From: Pseudomonas frederiksbergensis
GTDB lineage: Bacteria > Pseudomonadota > Gammaproteobacteria > Pseudomonadales > Pseudomonadaceae
Direction: 5' to 3'
DNA: 64,000 nucleotides
NCBI RefSeq assembly: GCF_003732665.1
Contig: NZ_MOBP01000014.1
Location: 142,605-206,604 of the forward strand
Each line of letters opens with the position of its first letter. Position 1 is the first letter of the stretch. A program made the position numbers and the translations under genes. Below are positions 52,094-60,259 of this stretch, in pieces. Below the pieces are notes generated by a model, which searched no databases, was not told the origin of the DNA, and saw only the letters and a list, made by a program, of their open reading frames with translations.

Positions 52094-52897
52094 TCAGGAT
52101 TTTTTCAGCAGGCCGTTCACCTCGCCATAAGTGAACGCCTTCACATCATGGGTATTGAGCTTGCCGGTTTCGAGGAAACTTTTCGCCAGCGAACCCATGG
52201 CGCCATAGAGGAATTCGGCAATGCCGGAACCGGCGCTCAAACGCCGCACACCGAGTTTTTTCAGTTCATCGGGCGACGGCAGGCTGGCGAGCCCCAGCAC
52301 GTTCACCGGCAGCGAGGTGCCTTGGCAGATCGCCGCAATCTCGTACTCCGCCGTCACGCCAGCGGCGAACAACCCATCAGCCCCGGCCGCCTGATACAAC
52401 GCGGCGCGCTTGAGCGTCTCGGCCACGCGATCTTCGGCGGGCACCAGGCCCTTGAGGTAAACGTCGGTGCGGGCGTTGATAAACAGCTTCACCCCACGGC
52501 GCTCGGCCACTTGCCGGGCGACTTCGATCTTGCGCGCCAGCAACTGCGGCGGCGAGGCGCCGTCCTCGATGTTGATCCCGACGGCACCGGCGGCGATCAC
52601 CGCGTCGATCACTTCGCCAACCCGCGCCAGGTCATCGGAATAGCCGGCCTCGACGTCCACGGTCAACGGCACGTTAATCACCCGAACGATGGATTCCACC
52701 GTCGCCACCAAGCGATCGAGGGGCAGGGTGTTGCCGTCCGGATAACCATGGGCCCAGGCCACCGCCGCGCTGCTGGTAGCCACGGCTTGGCTGCCCAGTT
52801 GCTCCACCAACCGCGCGCCGGTGGCATCGGCGACGTTGGTGAGGATCAGCAGGCCGTCCTGGTGCAACCGGTGAAATTGTTGGTCGAACGCTTGCAT
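52094..52897 (-). CDS. Isocitrate lyase/PEP mutase superfamily protein
   Basis: 267 residues, TIM barrel. Metal and substrate segments visible are LTVDVEAGYSDDLARVGEVI and VGINIEDG. The lyase cysteine motif KKCGH/KRCGH of isocitrate and methylisocitrate lyases is missing, so it is not one of those enzymes; the region reads ASPPQLLARKIEVA. A C-C or C-P lyase/hydrolase on an oxo acid is possible. It sits between ada and alkA with tight spacing, which suggests coregulation with alkylation repair for unknown reasons. Confidence 0.8.
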   Translation of the reverse strand: MQAFDQQFHRLHQDGLLILTNVADATGARLVEQLGSQAVATSSAAVAWAHGYPDGNTLPLDRLVATVESIVRVINVPLTVDVEAGYSDDLARVGEVIDAVIAAGAVGINIEDGASPPQLLARKIEVARQVAERRGVKLFINARTDVYLKGLVPAEDRVAETLKRAALYQAAGADGLFAAGVTAEYEIAAICQGTSLPVNVLGLASLPSPDELKKLGVRRLSAGSGIAEFLYGAMGSLAKSFLETGKLNTHDVKAFTYGEVNGLLKKS

Positions 52898-52921
52898 CGA
52901 ATTTCCTTCCCTATGAAATGA

Positions 52922-54004
52922 TCAGAATGCCAATTGTTGAGTGATCTGCAGCGCTGCTTTTTCCAGCCGCAGCAGAAACGCCTTGCGCGGTTGTCCGCCA
53001 CCATAGCCGGTCAGCGAACCGTCCGCACCGATCACCCGGTGACAGGGCAGCACAATCGCCAGGCGGTTATGCCCGTTGGCCAGGCCCACGGCACGACTGG
53101 CGCCGGGTTTACCCAACAGCGCGGCGATGGCGCCGTAGGTGCGGGTGTGGCCGTAAGGGATTTGCGCCAGTTCGGCCCAGACTTGTTTGGCGAACTCGCT
53201 GCCCGGCAAGTGCAACGGCACGGTGAATTCGGTCAGTTGCCCGGCGAAATAGTGCGCCAGTTCATGCTCGATTTGTTTCAAATGGCCGTTGTGCCCCGGC
53301 GCCACCACGTAGCCGTAACGGTGTTGCAGTTCTTCGACTTCCCGGGTCAGCGCCGGGCGATCCAGGAATTCCAGCAGCACCAACCCACGGCGCTCAGCCA
53401 TGGCAATCATCGGCCCCAACGGCGTGGTCAGTCGGGTGAACAGTAGCGGCTCACTGTTGGCAGCGCGGCCGGGGGTGATGTGGAAGGATTTCTGAAAGGC
53501 ATCGCGAAAACCGCTCAGGGATTCATAGCCGGAATCGAACGCCACGTTGTCGATGGACTCGCCTTGCTTGATCCCGCCCAACGCCATTCCGAGGCGACGG
53601 GTGCGCAGCCAGGCATGGAAGGTCATGCCGAAATGCTGCTTGAACCAACGACGCAGTTTCAGCGGCTCGACGCCTTCGGATTGCAACTGCGTGTCAGTCC
53701 AGCGCTGGTCCGGGTCGGCGTCTACCAAGGTGAGCAAACGCTGCACCCAGTCCGGAGCGATGGCGGCGGCATCCAGCGGCTTGCAGCGCAGGCAGGCGCG
53801 GTAGCCGGCGGACATGCACTCATCGGCGTGGGCAAAGAACTCGACGTTCTCCGGTTTGGGCTTGCGCGCCGTGCAACTGGGGCGGCAGAAAATCCCGGTG
53901 GTCTTGACCGCAGTAAAGAACACCCCCTCATAGGCGGTGTCTCGTTCGAGCATGGCGCGAACCATCTCGGCGTGGGGGGGCAGGACAGCGTTTTGTAGGT
54001 TCAT
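52922..54004 (-). CDS. ada: Bifunctional Ada: transcriptional regulator and O6-methylguanine-DNA methyltransferase
   Basis: 360 residues from ATG 54004 (MNLQNAVLPPHAEMVRAMLE). The N-terminal zinc domain has the four cysteines in FCRPSC and YRACLRCKPL, the first accepting methyl from phosphotriesters. AraC-type HTH covers about 85-180 (GESIDNVAFDSGYESLSGFR). The C-terminal methyltransferase has the acceptor Cys in VLPCHRVIGADGSLTGYGGG. Domain order is complete, so it should work as in E. coli, switching on its own operon after methylation. It heads the three-gene operon ada, PEP-mutase-like, alkA. Confidence 0.94.
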   Translation of the reverse strand: MNLQNAVLPPHAEMVRAMLERDTAYEGVFFTAVKTTGIFCRPSCTARKPKPENVEFFAHADECMSAGYRACLRCKPLDAAAIAPDWVQRLLTLVDADPDQRWTDTQLQSEGVEPLKLRRWFKQHFGMTFHAWLRTRRLGMALGGIKQGESIDNVAFDSGYESLSGFRDAFQKSFHITPGRAANSEPLLFTRLTTPLGPMIAMAERRGLVLLEFLDRPALTREVEELQHRYGYVVAPGHNGHLKQIEHELAHYFAGQLTEFTVPLHLPGSEFAKQVWAELAQIPYGHTRTYGAIAALLGKPGASRAVGLANGHNRLAIVLPCHRVIGADGSLTGYGGGQPRKAFLLRLEKAALQITQQLAF

Positions 54005-54084
54005 GGGCTGAGCATAAGGCCGGTGGACTGGCGCCTCCACCGGAAAATCGACAGGCAATTCCCTCACAAAAAAAACCGCAAACC

Positions 54085-54180
54085 CTTGTAGGAGCAAAGC
54101 TTGCTCGCGAAAGCGGTATACCAGGCAACATTAATGTTGAAGATTAAACCGCTATCGCAAGCAAGCGCTGCGCCTACAGG
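54085..54180. repeat. REPIN overlapping the acyltransferase stop codon
   Basis: TTGTAGGAGCAAAGCTTGCT pairs with AGCAAGCGCTGCGCCTACAG. The right arm contains the TAG stop of the acyltransferase gene at 54176-54174. Confidence 0.88.
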
Positions 54181-56114
54181 TGGGCAGAGGCATCAAATGT
54201 CGCCCCCGCAGTCGTTGGGCTCGTCGCCGGATCGTGCAGCAACGAGTAGCCGCGATCCAGTAGCGTGCGGCCGATAAAGCGCGATCCCACCTCATTCAAG
54301 TGCGAGTCATCCAGGTACAGCAGTTGGCCGTTGATAATCGGGCTGCACACGCCGGCGGGGCATATCACTTGATTCGGGTCGATAAAGCGCACCTGGGGGA
54401 ATTCCACGCGTATGTCAGCCCAATAGGGCGCCAAGGCACTTTGGGCGACCGAGCAACTGTGCTCGGTCCCGAACATCAGGTGGCGGATGGGGCAACTTGC
54501 GGCTTTGTCGATGTGTTGATTCCTCAAGATGACGATCACCTCGCCGCTGTTCTCCACGGCTCGTTTGATACTCGCTTCAACCATGTCATGGGCAATCGCG
54601 TCCCTGGGCCAGATCGCCGCCAGCACCACATAGCGGTAGTGGTTCTTCTCGATCAGGCTGAACGCCCGTTCGTTGCGTTTTGCACAATGGGCGGCATAGA
54701 CCGCGGACATGTCGACGGTGTAGCCGATGATCGGCGGGCACGAGTCCATGGTGTAGTCCATGATCGACAGGTTGTTTGGCTTGGCCAGCAGATCGACCAT
54801 GCCGGTGAAGTGATTGGCAAACGAATCACCGATCATGATGCCGTCCAGCTCGGCTTTTTTGACCCCCAGGCGACAGGCGTCATTGGGCTCTGTGCCGTAC
54901 AGCGCATTGGTCACGTGGCAGCCTTTGCGTATCTCGCTCGGCTTCTGCAGGGTCATCGCTTCAAGCACGGACACATCCGGGCTGAAACGTTGCGGGAAGC
55001 CATTGAAATGCAGGCTCAGCACCGCCAGCGTCGCCAGACCCAATGCCGGAACGGCAAATCGACGGGTGAAGACCCGGGGAAAGTGCAACCTCGCCCCGTT
55101 GCGACGAAAAGGCACCTCGACATACCGCCAGGACAGCCACGCGAGGGTGATCGAGACCACGATCAGCATCGCGCCCACGGGCAAATCAATGGGGATCTCC
55201 AGGTAATTCAGGTAGGCAATCAACGGCCAGTGCCACAAATACAGCGAATAGGAAATCAAGCCGATGAACACCATGGGCCGGCTGGTGAGCAAACGTGAGC
55301 GTGTGTCGCCACTGCCGGCCAGAATCAACAGCGCGGCCCCCAGGCATGGGATCAAGGCGTTGACCCCGGGGAAAGTTGAGTCGGGATTCAGGCCGAACAA
55401 TGAAAAACCGATCAGCAGCAAGCCCGCCAGCGCGATGCCATGGGCCGTCAGTTTGCCGATGATGCGCGGTTGATACAGGTAGATGCCGAGCAACCCACCC
55501 AACATCAATTCGAAAAAGCGCGTGGGCAGCAGGTAGTAGGCGGCCGTCGCGAAGACGCCTGTCGCGTATTGTGAAACGCCTATGGCGACCACCACGCCAA
55601 CACCCACGATTGGCAGTACATAACGCGGTGCCAGGCGATAGATCAACACAATGAACAGCGGCCAGAGCAGGTAGAACTGCTCCTCGATACCCAGCGACCA
55701 GGTATGCAGCAGGGGGGCTTCGTGGGCGTCGGCGGCGAAGTAATTGCCGTATTTCATCCAGATGTAAACGTTCGAGACGCCGAGCAAAGAGAGGAGGGCG
55801 CTGACGTTGAGCCGGATCAGGTCGACGGGAGAAAGGACAAACACCCCGACGATCACAGTCGTGAGCAATACCGTGACCAATGCAGGAACAATGCGATTGA
55901 TGCGTCGCTGATAAAACCCCTTCAACGAGAACGCCCCGCGCTTGACCTCGGAAAAAACCTGGGAGGTGATCAGGAAACCGGAGATCACAAAGAAGATGTC
56001 AACGCCTACGAACCCCCCGGGCACCAGGCTGGTGTTGATGTGATGCAGAAGCACCGCAATCACCGCCACGGCCCGCAGCCCATCGATGTCGGAGCGATAT
56101 TTGCCATTGGCCAT
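54174..56114 (-). CDS. OafA/YrhL-type acyltransferase with SGNH domain
   Basis: 646 residues. Acyltransferase-3 membrane half (residues 1-360): the start RSDIDGLRAVAVIAVLLHHI with the catalytic-type His, GGFVGVDIFFVISGFLITSQ, LLHTWSLGIEEQFYLLWPLF, and YSLYLWHWPLIAYLNY. A periplasmic SGNH hydrolase-like half (about 400-630) follows, with Ser in IMIGDSFANHFTG and the Asp/His pair in YLDDSHLNEVGS. It probably O-acetylates a surface polysaccharide such as O-antigen. No polysaccharide genes are adjacent. The stop codon lies within a REP arm. Confidence 0.9.
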   Translation of the reverse strand: MANGKYRSDIDGLRAVAVIAVLLHHINTSLVPGGFVGVDIFFVISGFLITSQVFSEVKRGAFSLKGFYQRRINRIVPALVTVLLTTVIVGVFVLSPVDLIRLNVSALLSLLGVSNVYIWMKYGNYFAADAHEAPLLHTWSLGIEEQFYLLWPLFIVLIYRLAPRYVLPIVGVGVVVAIGVSQYATGVFATAAYYLLPTRFFELMLGGLLGIYLYQPRIIGKLTAHGIALAGLLLIGFSLFGLNPDSTFPGVNALIPCLGAALLILAGSGDTRSRLLTSRPMVFIGLISYSLYLWHWPLIAYLNYLEIPIDLPVGAMLIVVSITLAWLSWRYVEVPFRRNGARLHFPRVFTRRFAVPALGLATLAVLSLHFNGFPQRFSPDVSVLEAMTLQKPSEIRKGCHVTNALYGTEPNDACRLGVKKAELDGIMIGDSFANHFTGMVDLLAKPNNLSIMDYTMDSCPPIIGYTVDMSAVYAAHCAKRNERAFSLIEKNHYRYVVLAAIWPRDAIAHDMVEASIKRAVENSGEVIVILRNQHIDKAASCPIRHLMFGTEHSCSVAQSALAPYWADIRVEFPQVRFIDPNQVICPAGVCSPIINGQLLYLDDSHLNEVGSRFIGRTLLDRGYSLLHDPATSPTTAGATFDASAHL

Positions 56115-56437
56115 GTGCTTGACCCTCCCTACGCTTGCCTTCTATCGGACGTCCCTCCGTGACAGAAACCGTCAAGATTTGGACATATTCAGACACACTT
56201 AACGCCCAATATCAGTTGTAGTTGGAAAATTGACGGTAGGCAAAATTGAATTCGAAATATCCATGGGTCGATAATCCATGCAGGGGTGGGCGCAAGACGC
56301 CGTACACCCGGCCTTGTCCCACCAAAAAACCAATCCATGGCCTACGCTTGTTCACAGATGCCTGTTCAGTGAGCGCGGTTTGCTCCTGAGCGAGATAAAA
56401 CCGCCATCCCAAAAACAACAATATCGGGAGACCCCTC
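56115..56437. other. Intergenic region between divergent acyltransferase and tctC
   Basis: 323 bp with lower GC than its surroundings. It contains no REP and no ORF I can support. A loose inverted repeat GGTGGG...CCCACC spans about 56284-56323. Promoters for both divergent genes must lie here, but none is convincing. GGGAGACCCCTC is the tctC ribosome site. Confidence 0.5.
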
Positions 56438-57394
56438 ATGCAGCCCTTATTCCGTCGACTCACCTGCGCGCTTGCCTTGACGCTTGTCGCCACCGGCCCC
56501 GCATTCGCCCTCGAAACGGTCAAGTTCATGGCCCCCGGCTCCGTGGGGGGCGGTTATGACCAGACCGCCCGGGATCTGGGCAAGGCCCTGGTCGAGGCGA
56601 AGACCGCCAAGTCCGTCACCTTCGAAAACAAGGGCGGCGCGGGCGGGACGTTGGGCCTGGCGCAGTTTGCCAACAGCACCAAGGGTGACCCGAATGCGTT
56701 GCTGGTAGTCGGCGCGATCATGGTCGCCGGCATTGAGCAGAACAAACCGCAAATCACCTTGAAAGACGTCACGCCGATTGCCCGGCTGTTCACCGAATAC
56801 AACGTGATTGCCGTGCGCAAGGAATCCGAGTTCAAGACCCTGGAAGACTTGCTCAAGGCCTTCAAGGAAAAACCCTCCAGCATCACTTGGGGCGGCGGCT
56901 CCAAGGGTTCGGTGGATCATATCGGCATCGCCGACCTGGCCGGCAAAATGGACATCCCGGTGAACAAGGTCAATTACGTCGCCTTCGCCGGCGGCGGGGA
57001 AGTGGTGGCCCAGGTCCTGGGCGGCCAGATCAAGGTGATCACCGGCGGTTATGCCGAGCTCGGCCAATACATCAAGAACGGCCAGTTCCGCGTCCTCGCC
57101 ATCGGCGCGCCGGAGCGCGTTGCCGGCATCGATGCGCCGACCCTGAAAGAGAAAGGCTACGACGTGATCATCGGTAACTGGCGCGGGGTGTATGGCGCGG
57201 CGAACCTGACCCCGCAGCAGCGCAAGGAAGTGACCGACGCGGTGGTGGCCGCCGCCAACAGCAACGTTTGGCAAGAGAACATCAAGATCAACGCCTGGTC
57301 GCCGAGCATTCTCACCGGTGAGGAGTTCGGCAAATTCGTCGACGAAGAGCACGTGCGCCTGCACGGCATGCTGGTCAAGGTCGGGCTGCTTTGA
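56438..57394 (+). CDS. tctC: Tripartite tricarboxylate transporter, periplasmic binding protein TctC
   Basis: 318 residues. Signal peptide ending at ATGPAFA (about residue 24), then the Bug/TctC fold: mature start LETVKFMAPGSVGGGYDQTA, which binds the carboxylate, then NKGGAGGTLGLAQFA and WGGGSKGSVDHIGIADLAG. It captures citrate or another tri- or dicarboxylate. First gene of tctCBA; one base separates it from tctB. No tctDE two-component genes lie in the window. Confidence 0.92.
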   Translation: MQPLFRRLTCALALTLVATGPAFALETVKFMAPGSVGGGYDQTARDLGKALVEAKTAKSVTFENKGGAGGTLGLAQFANSTKGDPNALLVVGAIMVAGIEQNKPQITLKDVTPIARLFTEYNVIAVRKESEFKTLEDLLKAFKEKPSSITWGGGSKGSVDHIGIADLAGKMDIPVNKVNYVAFAGGGEVVAQVLGGQIKVITGGYAELGQYIKNGQFRVLAIGAPERVAGIDAPTLKEKGYDVIIGNWRGVYGAANLTPQQRKEVTDAVVAAANSNVWQENIKINAWSPSILTGEEFGKFVDEEHVRLHGMLVKVGLL

Positions 57395-57395
57395 G

Positions 57396-57890
57396 ATGGC
57401 CACGACGCGCAAAATAGTCCCGGCGCAATTGGCGATTGGCGCCGGGGTCCTCGTCATCAGCGCCGTGTTGGCGGTGGGGGCTTTTCGCTTTCCGGCCGAG
57501 ATGGGTTTCGTCATCCTCGGCGCCCACGTCTATCCCTATGCCTTGGCCGCGTTTCTCGCTGTGGTGGGTCTGCTGCTGAGTTATCAGGCGATCACTGGCG
57601 GTTTCCGCGAACTGGCCGATCACAGTGAGGAAAGTGACAAGGCGCTACCGGGTGGCAAACCCGGTGTGGCCTGGGTGACGGCGGGGCTGGTAGCGGTGGC
57701 GGTGCTGATCAACTTCATCGGCTTCGTCCTCGCCGCCGGGCTGCTGTTTGCCTGTTCGGCCCGGGGCTTTGGCAGTCGCCGGCCGCTGCGGGACCTGATC
57801 ATCGGCATCGCCCTGACGCTACCGATCTACTGGCTGTTCAACGCCGGGCTTGGGGTCTCCCTTCCGCCCTTGATCAACGCCTGGATCTGA
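57396..57890 (+). CDS. tctB: Tripartite tricarboxylate transporter, small membrane subunit TctB
   Basis: 164 residues from ATG 57396 (MATTRKIVPAQLAIGAGVLV). Four hydrophobic helices: about 10-30, 45-65, 90-115 and 135-160. A polar loop ADHSEESDKALPGGKPG lies after the second. It starts 1 bp after the tctC stop and is followed by tctA after 24 bp. Confidence 0.88.
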   Translation: MATTRKIVPAQLAIGAGVLVISAVLAVGAFRFPAEMGFVILGAHVYPYALAAFLAVVGLLLSYQAITGGFRELADHSEESDKALPGGKPGVAWVTAGLVAVAVLINFIGFVLAAGLLFACSARGFGSRRPLRDLIIGIALTLPIYWLFNAGLGVSLPPLINAWI

Positions 57891-57914
57891 TCCGGGCCGA
57901 AGGAGATCGACAAG

Positions 57915-59423
57915 GTGGATATTCTCGCAAGCCTGGCCATTGGTTTTTCCGCCGCGCTGACTCCGATCAACCTGATGTGGGGTTTTATCGGTTGCTTGCT
58001 CGGCACCGCGATTGGTGTGCTGCCGGGGATCGGCCCGGCGCTGACCGTGGCGTTGCTGCTGCCGATCACCGCCAAGGTTGATCCCACCGGGGCGCTGATC
58101 ATGTTCGCCGGGATCTACTACGGCGCGCAGTTTGGCGGCTCTACGACCTCGATCCTGCTCAATACACCGGGGGAATCGTCGTCCATGGTCACCGCCCTGG
58201 AAGGCAACCTCATGGCCCGCAACGGTCGCGCCGGACCTGCATTGGCCACGGCAGCGATCGGCTCATTCGTCGCCGGCACCATCGCCACGATCCTGCTGAC
58301 GTTGTTTGCGCCCATCGTCGCCACCCTGGCGCTGAAGTTCGGTCCGGCGGAGTATTTCGCGATCCTGGTGTTGTCCTTCACCACGGTGTCGGCGGTGCTC
58401 GGTGCGTCGATGCTGCGGGGGTTTGCTTCGTTGGGGATTGGTCTGGCGGTGGGCCTGATCGGCCTCGACGCGACCTCGGGCATTGCGCGCTATACCCTGG
58501 GCGTGCCGGAGTTGGTGGATGGCATCGAAGTGGTGCTGGTGGCGGTGGGTTTGTTTGCGGTGGGCGAGGCGTTGTACAGCTTGCTGTATCAAAAAGAGGA
58601 AACGTCCGGTCGGCATCGCTTGACCTCGTTATGGATGACCCGCGCCGACTGGAAACGCTCGATTCCTGCATGGCTGCGCGGGACCCTGATCGGTTTTCCC
58701 TTTGGCTCGATTCCGGCCGGTGGCGCGGAGATTCCGACCTTTCTGTCGTATTCCGCCGAACGCAAGCTGAGCAAGTTTCCGAAAGAGTTCGCCGGCAGCA
58801 AGGGCCAGGGCGCCATCGAGGGCGTGGCCGGCCCCGAGGCGGCGAACAATGCGAGTGCGACGGGGTCGTTGGTGCCCTTGCTGACCCTCGGAATCCCCAC
58901 CTCCGCCACGGCGGCGATCCTGTTGGCGGCGTTCCAGAACTACAACCTGCAACCGGGGCCGATGCTGTTCCAGACCTCCGGGGAACTGGTCTGGACACTT
59001 GTGGCCTCGCTGTACATCGGCAACGTCATCCTGCTGGTGCTGAACCTGCCGCTGGTGGGGCTGTGGGTCAAGCTGCTGCAAATTCCCCGGCCTTACCTGA
59101 ATGCCGGGATCCTGGTGTTCGCCACCATTGGCGTGTACGGCATGCGCCATTCGTCCTTCGACCTGCTGCTGATGCTGGCTATCGGCTGGGGCGGGGTGCT
59201 GATGCGGCGTTTCGACTTCCCCGTCGCCCCGGTGATCGTCGGCATGCTGTTGGGGCCGATGGCGGAAAAGCAGTTGCGTAACGCCCTGTCCATCGGCGAA
59301 GGCGACTGGTCGATCTTCATCACCCAACCCATCGCCGCGTCGTTCCTGGCGTTGACGCTGCTGGTGTTGCTGGTGCCGCATCTGCTGCATGCCCGGGGGA
59401 TCAAGCTGCACGAGGATGATTAG
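57915..59423 (+). CDS. tctA: Tripartite tricarboxylate transporter, large membrane subunit TctA
   Basis: 502 residues with a GTG start at 57915, preceded by AAGGAGATCGACAAG. About 12 helices. The TctA signature is visible early: GCLLGTAIGVLPGIGPALTV and YYGAQFGGSTTSILLNTPGE. A repeated-half equivalent lies near residue 250-330 (FPFGSIPAGGAEIPTFLSYS; TSATAAILLAAFQNYN). It is the sodium- or proton-coupled carrier of the system. Confidence 0.93.
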   Translation: MDILASLAIGFSAALTPINLMWGFIGCLLGTAIGVLPGIGPALTVALLLPITAKVDPTGALIMFAGIYYGAQFGGSTTSILLNTPGESSSMVTALEGNLMARNGRAGPALATAAIGSFVAGTIATILLTLFAPIVATLALKFGPAEYFAILVLSFTTVSAVLGASMLRGFASLGIGLAVGLIGLDATSGIARYTLGVPELVDGIEVVLVAVGLFAVGEALYSLLYQKEETSGRHRLTSLWMTRADWKRSIPAWLRGTLIGFPFGSIPAGGAEIPTFLSYSAERKLSKFPKEFAGSKGQGAIEGVAGPEAANNASATGSLVPLLTLGIPTSATAAILLAAFQNYNLQPGPMLFQTSGELVWTLVASLYIGNVILLVLNLPLVGLWVKLLQIPRPYLNAGILVFATIGVYGMRHSSFDLLLMLAIGWGGVLMRRFDFPVAPVIVGMLLGPMAEKQLRNALSIGEGDWSIFITQPIAASFLALTLLVLLVPHLLHARGIKLHEDD

Positions 59424-59433
59424 CACAGCGCAA

Positions 59434-59527
59434 CCTGTGGCAGCGGGCTTGCTCGCGAAGAGGGAGTGTCAGTCAACACATGTAGCGACTGACCCACCGC
59501 CTTCGCGAGCAAGCCCGCTCCCACAGG
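59434..59527. repeat. REPIN (GTGGCAGCGGGCTTGCTCGC variant)
   Basis: Inverted REP pair after tctA, left arm with one change (GTGGCAGC for GTGGGAGC). Confidence 0.91.
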
Positions 59528-59611
59528 TTTTGTGGGCAGTTTTCTTCAATACATGGGGCTGGGTGCTCTTTACCTTGAGCGCCAAGTCCACTGAATTGAA
59601 GAAGGTCTGTG

Positions 59612-60199
59612 ATGAGTCTGATGATGTCCATGGCGGCGTTTGCGTTGGTCGCTTCGATCACACCGGGGCCGGTGAATATCGTGGCGTTGGGGTCCGGGGC
59701 GCGGTATGGCTTTCGGGCCAGTCAACGGCATGTGGCGGGGGCGACGCTGGGGTTTGTCTTGCTGCTGGTGTTGATGGGGTTGGGCATGCACCAATTGCTC
59801 CTCCTGTGGCCGATGCTAACGCGGGTGGTGCAATGGGCGGGTGTGGGGTTTCTGTTGTTCATGGCGTTCAAACTGGCCACCGATGACGGGCGGCTGGAGG
59901 CCAAAGAGTCGGCCAGGGCGCCGTCGATGCTTTACGGCGCGCTGATGCAATGGCTCAACCCGAAAGCCTGGCTGGCCTGTGTCGCGGGCATGGGCGCGTT
60001 TGTCGCCGATGGCGAGACGCGACTGGTCTGGCAGTTTGCAGCGGTGTATCTGGTGGTTTGCTATTTGTCGGTCGGCTGCTGGGTGTATGCCGGGACGTTT
60101 TTGCGTGGTTATTTGAGTCACCCGGCGGGGATGCGTTGGTTCAATCGCAGCATGGCGTTGTTGCTGGCGGGGAGTGCGGTGTATTTGTTATATGCCTGA
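59612..60199 (+). CDS. LysE-family exporter
   Basis: 195 residues from ATG 59612 (MSLMMSMAAFALVASITPGP), GAAGG upstream. Six-helix LysE/RhtB fold: the conserved SITPGPVNIVALGSGARYGF in helix 1-2 and QWLNPKAWLACVAGMGAF in the middle. It exports an amino acid or related metabolite. It is convergent with the large Fic-like gene, 60 bp apart; the gap holds only a weak CCCCG..CGGGG hairpin. Confidence 0.86.
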   Translation: MSLMMSMAAFALVASITPGPVNIVALGSGARYGFRASQRHVAGATLGFVLLLVLMGLGMHQLLLLWPMLTRVVQWAGVGFLLFMAFKLATDDGRLEAKESARAPSMLYGALMQWLNPKAWLACVAGMGAFVADGETRLVWQFAAVYLVVCYLSVGCWVYAGTFLRGYLSHPAGMRWFNRSMALLLAGSAVYLLYA

Positions 60200-60259
60200 A
60201 GTTCGCGCAACGAATCCGGCCCCGCAAAGAACACGGGGCGCGGACTCAGGTGTTAAGCG

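Noticed and set aside
52094..52897. Annotation as isocitrate lyase or 2-methylisocitrate lyase
   Set aside because: The catalytic KKCGH/KRCGH motif is absent and the length is that of the generic PEP mutase-like subgroup.
54300..55298. 332-codon open frame antisense to the acyltransferase
   Set aside because: Polar, His/Gln/Arg-rich shadow translation without any family resemblance.
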